A DNA stretch of 14,638 nucleotides. Source: Acidimicrobiia bacterium (GTDB lineage Bacteria > Actinomycetota > Acidimicrobiia > Spongiisociales > ZC4RG35). The notes beneath the pieces are model-generated. The model was given only the letters and a program-made list of their open reading frames with translations. It searched no databases and was not told the DNA's origin. The stretch covers positions 1-14,638 of the forward strand of contig WHTL01000061.1 in assembly GCA_009377735.1 (NCBI GenBank). Direction: 5' to 3'. The position numbers were made by a program, and so were the translations under genes. This document shows, in pieces, positions 6,818 through 11,328 of the stretch; the first letter of the stretch is position 1; each line of letters starts with the position of its first letter.

Positions 6818-7774
6818 ATGACCAAGTTCGGGATGACCCTATCCAGTGAAGAGCAAGATCCGAGGACGCTGGTTCGCTTGGGGACAGAGGCGGAAGAAGC
6901 CGGTTTCGATTTCGTTTCCATCTCCGATCACTATCACCCCTGGATTGAGGCCCAAGGGCACTCTCCGTTCGTGTGGAGTACCCTGGGAGGAATCGCCCAG
7001 GCCACCAGTTCCATTGAGGTGGGTACCGGTGTCACCTGTCCCACCACCCGCATTCACCCCGCCATCCTCGCCCAGGCAACGGCCACCACAGCTCAGCTGT
7101 TGGAAGGCAGGTTCATCTGGGGGGTGGGGAGTGGAGAGACCCTGAACGAGCACATTCTCGGGGACCGCTGGCCACCACCGGACATTCGTCTCGGGATGCT
7201 CTCAGAGGCAATCGACGTTGTGCGGGAGTTGTGGACCGGCGAGGAGGTCACCCACCGGGGTAAGTACTACACGGTCGAGGATGCACGGATCTTTGACACA
7301 CCACCGGAGCCGATCCCGATAGTGGTCGCTGCTGCTGGTGCCGACGCCGCGTCACTCGCAGCCGAGAAGGGAGACGGTCTGTGGATGAGCAGCCCTTCGG
7401 AAGAGCCGGTGAAGGAATTCAAGGAAAGCGGTGGAGAAGGACCGATATACGCCCAGATCCACATATGTTGGGCGGACAGAAAGGAGGAAGCGGTGGATAC
7501 GGCGCACCGAGTGTGGCCCACTACCGGTGTTCCCGGTGCACTCAACTCCGAACTGCCGACTCCCGATCTCTTCGAGCAGGCCTCCTCTGTGGTGACCCCC
7601 GAGATGATCGAGGACAAGGTGCCCTGCGGTCCCGACCCAGAGCCGGTGATAGCGGCTATAGAGGAAGCGATTGGCATGGGTTGCGACCATGTCTATCTCC
7701 ACCAGATTGGCCCCGACCAGGACGGCTTTATCGGATTTTGGGAGAACGAGGTCGTTCCCAACCTGAAGTCGTAG
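6818..7774 (+). CDS. F420-dependent LLM-class oxidoreductase, G6PDH-like family
   Basis: A 318-residue TIM-barrel flavin/deazaflavin oxidoreductase of the luciferase-like superfamily, closest in pattern to F420-dependent glucose-6-phosphate dehydrogenase (Fgd; TIGR03557-like). Seen: KFGMTLSSEEQDP at the N-terminus, ISDHYHPW (His38 and Trp42, matching the catalytic His40/Trp44 of mycobacterial Fgd1), GTGVTCPT (69-76), IHPAILAQATAT (79-90) and VGSGETLNEHILG (Glu107, matching Glu109 of Fgd1). The phosphate-binding Lys198 region of Fgd1 (SGKG) reads SSPSEEP here, so glucose 6-phosphate is an unlikely substrate and the true one is unknown. The ATG at 6818 follows AGGAG and matches the family start; an upstream ATG at 6776 with GGGAG would add an odd Arg-rich 14-residue extension. 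It has its own stress-type promoter. Presence of the family implies F420 biosynthesis in the host. Confidence 0.94.
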   Translation: MTKFGMTLSSEEQDPRTLVRLGTEAEEAGFDFVSISDHYHPWIEAQGHSPFVWSTLGGIAQATSSIEVGTGVTCPTTRIHPAILAQATATTAQLLEGRFIWGVGSGETLNEHILGDRWPPPDIRLGMLSEAIDVVRELWTGEEVTHRGKYYTVEDARIFDTPPEPIPIVVAAAGADAASLAAEKGDGLWMSSPSEEPVKEFKESGGEGPIYAQIHICWADRKEEAVDTAHRVWPTTGVPGALNSELPTPDLFEQASSVVTPEMIEDKVPCGPDPEPVIAAIEEAIGMGCDHVYLHQIGPDQDGFIGFWENEVVPNLKS

Positions 7775-7796
7775 AGTGAATAGGAGCCTGGTGTAA

Positions 7797-7895
7797 ATGG
7801 CCATCAACCAGAGTCATGATGGCGATGAACAGGCCGCCCGTGCCCGGCTTCGGAGAGCGGAACGGGTCTTGACCAGGATCCTCGGAGATTTCTGA
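7797..7895 (+). CDS. Possible 32-residue peptide, doubtful
   Basis: A short ORF 22 bases after the oxidoreductase stop on the same strand. It begins MAINQSHDGDEQAARAR and continues as a basic, helix-prone segment ending in LTRILGDF. An AGGAG lies 10 bases upstream, which is rather far. No family is recognised. It could be a read-through product of the oxidoreductase transcript or a chance ORF. Confidence 0.22.
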   Translation: MAINQSHDGDEQAARARLRRAERVLTRILGDF

Positions 7896-7903
7896 GCTCT
7901 CGG

Positions 7904-7938
7904 CGGATCGGCGGTTGACAAGTGGCACCTTCGATCCG
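7904..7938. repeat. Inverted repeat in the convergent intergenic region
   Basis: CGGATCG (7904-7910) and CGATCCG (7932-7938) are perfect complements around a 21-base spacer that contains TTGACA. It lies between the convergent oxidoreductase and TIGR02588 genes and may be part of a terminator or an operator; no function can be assigned. Confidence 0.35.
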
Positions 7939-7943
7939 ATGAA

Positions 7944-7961
7944 TGCCAATCCATCCTGGCA
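7944..7961 (-). terminator. Weak hairpin just after the TIGR02588 gene
   Basis: TGCCA and TGGCA form a five-base stem with an eight-base loop directly after the stop codon on the minus strand. There is no T-run, so termination is uncertain. Confidence 0.2.
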
Positions 7962-8336
7962 CTACTGCGCGAAGGACACGACTCGAACAGTGACGTCTCC
8001 ATCAGGTTTGCCACTGAAACCCAAGGCAATCTCGACATCGGTACCGGCCGGCAGATAATCGATGGTGATTTCGGATTCTTCCTCTTCTCCCCGAACCGTG
8101 GCCGTTGCGACCAGGGTCAGCTTCTGCGCTGACCGTTCGCCCTCGTTGCTGACGGTGGCTGGCAGCACCCAGCCGATTGCCGTCACATAAGCCTCGTCGA
8201 AATGCGGGTTCACGACGGGGCTTGGCGGCTTGCTCGTACCGCTCACGCCGTCGATGACCAGCACGCCGACGACCGTTGCGATGGCGATCACGCTCACCAC
8301 CAGCACGATCCATTCGACCCGATTCCGGCGGTCCAT
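7962..8336 (-). CDS. TIGR02588-family single-pass membrane protein
   Basis: A 124-residue protein matching the TIGR02588 pattern: a short basic N-terminus, one helix at about 8-30 (VEWIVLVVSVIAIATVVGVLV), then an exposed beta-rich domain (VVNPHFDEAYVTAIGWVLPATVSNEG, LTLVATATVRGEEEESEITIDYLPAGTDVEIALGFSG, DVTVRVVSF). The tail looks like a small Ig-like fold facing outside. Its start codon shares one base with the stop of the DUF2391 gene (TAATG), so translation is coupled and the two proteins are almost certainly partners. The families are named for occurring side by side; neither has a known function. Third gene of the hemerythrin unit. Confidence 0.88.
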   Translation of the reverse strand: MDRRNRVEWIVLVVSVIAIATVVGVLVIDGVSGTSKPPSPVVNPHFDEAYVTAIGWVLPATVSNEGERSAQKLTLVATATVRGEEEESEITIDYLPAGTDVEIALGFSGKPDGDVTVRVVSFAQ

Positions 8337-9244
8337 TAAGTGCTTTCCGACGACGTGCCACTTCCAATCAGGAGCCGACCGGCTGCCCCGCCGAAGGCTG
8401 CAACGACGCCTAGCAATACAAATTGCGACACGAGCGTGTGCACCGTCGCGCCCTCCGTCTGACCGAACGACCAGACCAAGAAAGCGCTGACGAACAGGCT
8501 CAGCGCGTACGCCACCGCGGTCTCTGTCAACGGATGATCGAGCGGACTGTCTCCTGCGGTCGGGGAGCGGCCGCCACGGAAGTCAGCGTAGAACACGATG
8601 GCGTACGACATCAGCAGAGTTGCGAACACGATCAGGAGCAGCAGCCACCAGTTTGTTCCGACTACAAGAAAAATGGATTCTTCAGTGGGTGCGATGTTGA
8701 GGGATAGGAAAAGCGCGGCGCCCAGAACGACGAAAAAGCGACCATATGGCCCGGCATCGACCGCCGCTACCTCCGCCCCTCCGTCGGCGGCTTCGTCGCC
8801 ATCGTCTTTCGGGTCGGCAAGCTGGGCACCCGCGAGGGAGATACCTAGCGATATTGGGATCGTCTGGACGCCGATTTTACCGATGGCATCGCGCAAGCTC
8901 GTGTCCGGATCGATGCGGCCGAGTAAGAACAACGCTATGAGGGAAACGACGACGGCAATTCCCATCGTTTGTATCGAATCGATGATCAGATCCGGCCAGG
9001 TCCGCTCATGACGGAAACCACTGAAAGCGCTGTAGCCAATCACAATCACGAACGTGATCGCGATGAGCACAACCATCTTCCACGAGTCGAGCAGAAAGCC
9101 CTGGAACCACATCTCCATTGTGAACAGCGGCGGTAGGCCGAGAAGCAGTCCGCCAGCTATGCCCCGCACGAGCTGTCGAAGCGTCGTTGCAACGGATTCG
9201 CCGGGTCCCTGATTCTGGCGCGGGCGTTTGGCAGGATCATTCAT
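8336..9244 (-). CDS. TIGR02587 / DUF2391 integral membrane protein
   Basis: A 302-residue polytopic membrane protein with about eight predicted helices (roughly 27-45, 55-72, 88-110, 122-142, 168-190, 196-220, 238-260, 268-292). Family-like segments are RQLVRGIAGGLLLGLPPLFTMEMW, FLLDSWKMVVLIAITFVIVIGYSAFSGFRHE, IPISLGISLAGAQL (130-143) and LNIAPTEESIFL (182-193). A loop at about 145-165 is acidic and variable. The function is unknown; transport or sensing is possible but not shown by any motif. It starts 52 bases after the hemerythrin stop, with GGAGG rather far (about 13 bases) upstream, and overlaps the TIGR02588 gene by one base. No separate promoter was seen, so it is probably co-transcribed with hemerythrin. 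Confidence 0.9.
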   Translation of the reverse strand: MNDPAKRPRQNQGPGESVATTLRQLVRGIAGGLLLGLPPLFTMEMWFQGFLLDSWKMVVLIAITFVIVIGYSAFSGFRHERTWPDLIIDSIQTMGIAVVVSLIALFLLGRIDPDTSLRDAIGKIGVQTIPISLGISLAGAQLADPKDDGDEAADGGAEVAAVDAGPYGRFFVVLGAALFLSLNIAPTEESIFLVVGTNWWLLLLIVFATLLMSYAIVFYADFRGGRSPTAGDSPLDHPLTETAVAYALSLFVSAFLVWSFGQTEGATVHTLVSQFVLLGVVAAFGGAAGRLLIGSGTSSEST

Positions 9245-9296
9245 GAGATGCTTTGGTCCTCCACCTCTTAGCGCTGGCTGACGGGTCTCGATTCGT

Positions 9297-9839
9297 TCAT
9301 GGGCGTATCTCCCGCTCGATCTCGTCCTTGGTCATTGACTCGTTTGCGGCAGCATCGACATTGTCCGCTTGTTGGAGTAGCTCATCCTTGGTTGCCTCGC
9401 CAGGTTGTTCACCCATATGCTCAGCGCGGCTGGACATAAATGCCTCACCCAGCTCCGCTCTGCGGTCCTCGGATAGCTGGTCACGCATTCCTGGTAGGAC
9501 GGACGATTCTTCCTCCTCGACGTGATGGGTCACCGCGTCGATCAACTCTCCGAGCACCGAATCGAACTCCGGCGCCGTATGGTCCGTTGCTTTGAGCCGT
9601 TCCAGGATCTCCTCTGCCTCTGCGTGCTCTTCCTGGCTATGGGCCACCTCTTCTGCCTCGCCTGCCTCGTCACGAGCCACCGGATATACCTCGGATTCCT
9701 CGGCTCGGCTATGCGCTATCAACAATGTGGTCACCACGGGCACCAACATGGGACGTTGATCGGGCTGTGTCTTCATCTGCTCGAACAAGCGCTCAACCTC
9801 GCGATGGTCTTCCATGATCAGATCGACTACATCAGCCAT
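9297..9839 (-). CDS. Hemerythrin HHE-domain protein with Rho-N-like tail
   Basis: A 180-residue cytosolic protein. The first ~145 residues form a hemerythrin four-helix bundle with likely di-iron ligands His12, His43, Glu47, His72, His106 and Glu110 (IMEDHREVE, AHSRAEES, SQEEHAEAEE, THHVEEEES). Such proteins bind O2 or NO or act in iron and oxidative stress handling. Residues 150-178 (TKDELLQQADN ... SMTKDEIEREI) form a separate helix-turn-helix-like motif that aligns without gaps to the tail of the protein at 10043-10303. The ATG at 9839 has a strong GAGGAGG site seven to eight bases upstream; an upstream in-frame start at 9890 would read through that site and through the promoter's downstream region, and is rejected. 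The gene has its own stress-type promoter and heads a unit with the DUF2391 and TIGR02588 genes. Confidence 0.92.
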   Translation of the reverse strand: MADVVDLIMEDHREVERLFEQMKTQPDQRPMLVPVVTTLLIAHSRAEESEVYPVARDEAGEAEEVAHSQEEHAEAEEILERLKATDHTAPEFDSVLGELIDAVTHHVEEEESSVLPGMRDQLSEDRRAELGEAFMSSRAEHMGEQPGEATKDELLQQADNVDAAANESMTKDEIEREIRP

Positions 9840-9878
9840 TAGACAGCCTCCTCTTTGGTCCTGATGGCTCCATTTTCT

Positions 9879-9904
9879 TACCTCGGACAATGGCTCTTTA
9901 AACC
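9879..9904 (-). promoter_or_regulatory. SigF/SigB-like promoter of the hemerythrin unit (one mismatch)
   Basis: On the minus strand GGTTT (9904-9900), 16 bases, then AGGTA (9883-9879), one base off GGGTA. The start codon is at 9839, giving a leader of about 33 bases. It is divergent from the promoter at 9956-9987. Confidence 0.55.
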
Positions 9905-9955
9905 TTCGAGTTGTCAGGGCCTTGTATGCATTAGGAGTGGGCGCGGTTCGTTGGG

Positions 9956-9987
9956 GATCCTGGGTTTCAACTCGGTGGCTGAGGGTA
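9956..9987 (+). promoter_or_regulatory. SigF/SigB-type promoter of the Rho-N-like gene
   Basis: GGGTTT (GTTT at 9964-9967), 15 bases, then GGGTA (9983-9987). It is 27/32 identical to 6711-6742. The start codon is at 10043, so the leader would be about 48 bases and would contain the AGGAGGT ribosome site at 10031-10037. Confidence 0.7.
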
Positions 9988-10042
9988 GATCAGGGTCACG
10001 GGAGAATAGAACCGGGGTGGAACCTATTTGAGGAGGTATCTC

Positions 10043-10303
10043 ATGCCACGCGACAAGGACCCAGGCCCAAGTGTTAAGGACCCCGAGCGGTACGAGGCAC
10101 TTCGAGAAGATGGCGCCAGCAAGGAGAAGGCTGCCCGGATCGCCAACACCGATCCTACTGAGGCGGGGAAGCGGGGTGGTGAGTCGCCGCCCTATGAGGA
10201 GTGGACCAAGGACGAGCTCTATGAGCGAGCTCAGGAGATCGGAATCGAAGATCGATCCGACATGGACAAAGGCGAGCTCATCTCGGCGTTGAGAAACCAC
10301 TGA
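10043..10303 (+). CDS. Small Rho-N-like (DUF7218-type) protein
   Basis: An 86-residue hydrophilic protein. Residues 12-36 (KDPERYEALREDGASKEKAARIANT) and the GGESPPYEEW segment at 45-54 are typical of small actinobacterial proteins annotated as Rho termination factor N-terminal domain-containing. The tail (TKDELYERAQEIGIEDRSDMDKGELISAL, about 55-83) is the Rho-N/SAP-like helical motif. This motif may bind nucleic acid, but the protein is far too short to be Rho. The start at 10043 follows a perfect AGGAGGT at five bases; a TTG at 10028 has no such site. It has a stress-type promoter and is divergent from the hemerythrin gene, whose product carries a related tail. Its function is unknown. Confidence 0.88.
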   Translation: MPRDKDPGPSVKDPERYEALREDGASKEKAARIANTDPTEAGKRGGESPPYEEWTKDELYERAQEIGIEDRSDMDKGELISALRNH

Positions 10304-10335
10304 GCGCAAACAATCAGGAGCCGCTTGTTCAGCAG

Positions 10336-10348
10336 CGAGTAGTACTCG
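10336..10348. repeat. 13-base near-palindrome upstream of ctaC
   Basis: CGAGTA-G-TACTCG, a perfect six-base inverted repeat around one base, 32 bases before the ctaC start. It could be an operator of the oxidase operon or part of a short terminator of the preceding gene. No regulator family is implied. Confidence 0.35.
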
Positions 10349-10380
10349 ACGGCTAACGAGTCTCTGACGACATTGCCAGG

Positions 10381-11328
10381 ATGAGGGAGGCGCTGCTGAA
10401 CCTGAACTCGACCAGTTTGCTAGCAAGCCTCGATCCTCGGGGACCCGTAGCTGAGCGCATTGCCGACGTTTGGTGGATCATGTTCGGCCTCGGGGTCGCG
10501 GTCTTCGTCCTGTTCGTGGTGCTCTTGGTCATCGGGCTGTATCGAACGAGGGACTCCGATGGGGAATCGGCGGCTCGGGCCTTGATCGTCGGAGGCGGCA
10601 CGGTGCTGCCCCTGGTGGTAGTCACCGTAATCTTTGGGGTGAGTCTCGCAGCGATGGGCGTCGTCACGGTGGGTGACGCCGATGACCCCGTCGTCATAGA
10701 GGTGACAGGCCATCAGTGGTGGTGGGAGGTCAACTACCCCAATGCCCAGGTGACAACGGCCAACGAGATACACATCCCAGTCGGGGAAACGGTGCAGTTC
10801 CACCTGACCTCTGCCGACGTAGTCCACAGCTTCTGGATTCCGTCGTTGGGCGGCAAGCTCGATCTTCTACCTGAGCGGGTCAACAAGCTGGAGTTCTCCG
10901 CCGACGAGGTGGGGGAGTACCGGGGGGCGTGCGCCGAGTTCTGCGGCACCCAGCACGCCAAGATGGGTTTTGTGGCCGTCGCAGAACCCCGCGACGACTT
11001 CGAACGATGGCTCGATTCGCAGTCAGATCCGGCATCGGAACCGGTGGAGGACATCGAAGCCCAGGGCCAAGAGGTCTTTGTAGACGTAGGTTGTGGCGAC
11101 TGCCATGCCATCGAGGGGACTGCTGCTCAGGGGTCGACCGGGCCCGACCTCACCCATCTGGCCAGCAGGGAAACCCTGGCGGCTGCCACGATCCGAAACA
11201 CCTCTGACAATCTTGCAGAATGGGTCGGCGACCCCCACCAGATCAAGGAGGGGGTGAACATGCCGAACCTCGAGATAGGGGATGAGGACATGGCCGCTCT
11301 GCTCGCCTACCTGGAGAGCCTGGAATGA
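10381..11328 (+). CDS. ctaC: Cytochrome c oxidase subunit II with fused cytochrome c domain (caa3 type)
   Basis: A 315-residue membrane-anchored electron-entry subunit. Two helices at about 31-54 and 68-95 are followed by the CuA cupredoxin domain (about 103-202) with HQWWWEVNYP at 111-120 and the CuA ligands His149 (VVHSFWIP), Cys184, Glu186, Cys188, His192 and Met195 (CAEFCGTQHAKM). A fused cytochrome c domain (about 225-315) has the heme c motif CGDCH at 238-242 and a likely axial Met294 (GVNMPNL). Electrons would pass from external cytochrome c, or directly from complex III, to heme c, CuA and subunit I. The N-terminus is short (LDPRGPVAERIADVWW starts at residue 17) with no signal peptide or lipobox, and an in-frame stop at 10354 leaves no room for a longer start. 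The ribosome site is weak. Its stop overlaps the next start (ATGA). Confidence 0.96.
   Translation: MREALLNLNSTSLLASLDPRGPVAERIADVWWIMFGLGVAVFVLFVVLLVIGLYRTRDSDGESAARALIVGGGTVLPLVVVTVIFGVSLAAMGVVTVGDADDPVVIEVTGHQWWWEVNYPNAQVTTANEIHIPVGETVQFHLTSADVVHSFWIPSLGGKLDLLPERVNKLEFSADEVGEYRGACAEFCGTQHAKMGFVAVAEPRDDFERWLDSQSDPASEPVEDIEAQGQEVFVDVGCGDCHAIEGTAAQGSTGPDLTHLASRETLAAATIRNTSDNLAEWVGDPHQIKEGVNMPNLEIGDEDMAALLAYLESLE

Noticed and set aside
9840..9890. Longer hemerythrin start at 9890
   Set aside because: The extra residues would be encoded by the promoter -10/leader region and its ribosome site; the family begins at the ATG at 9839.
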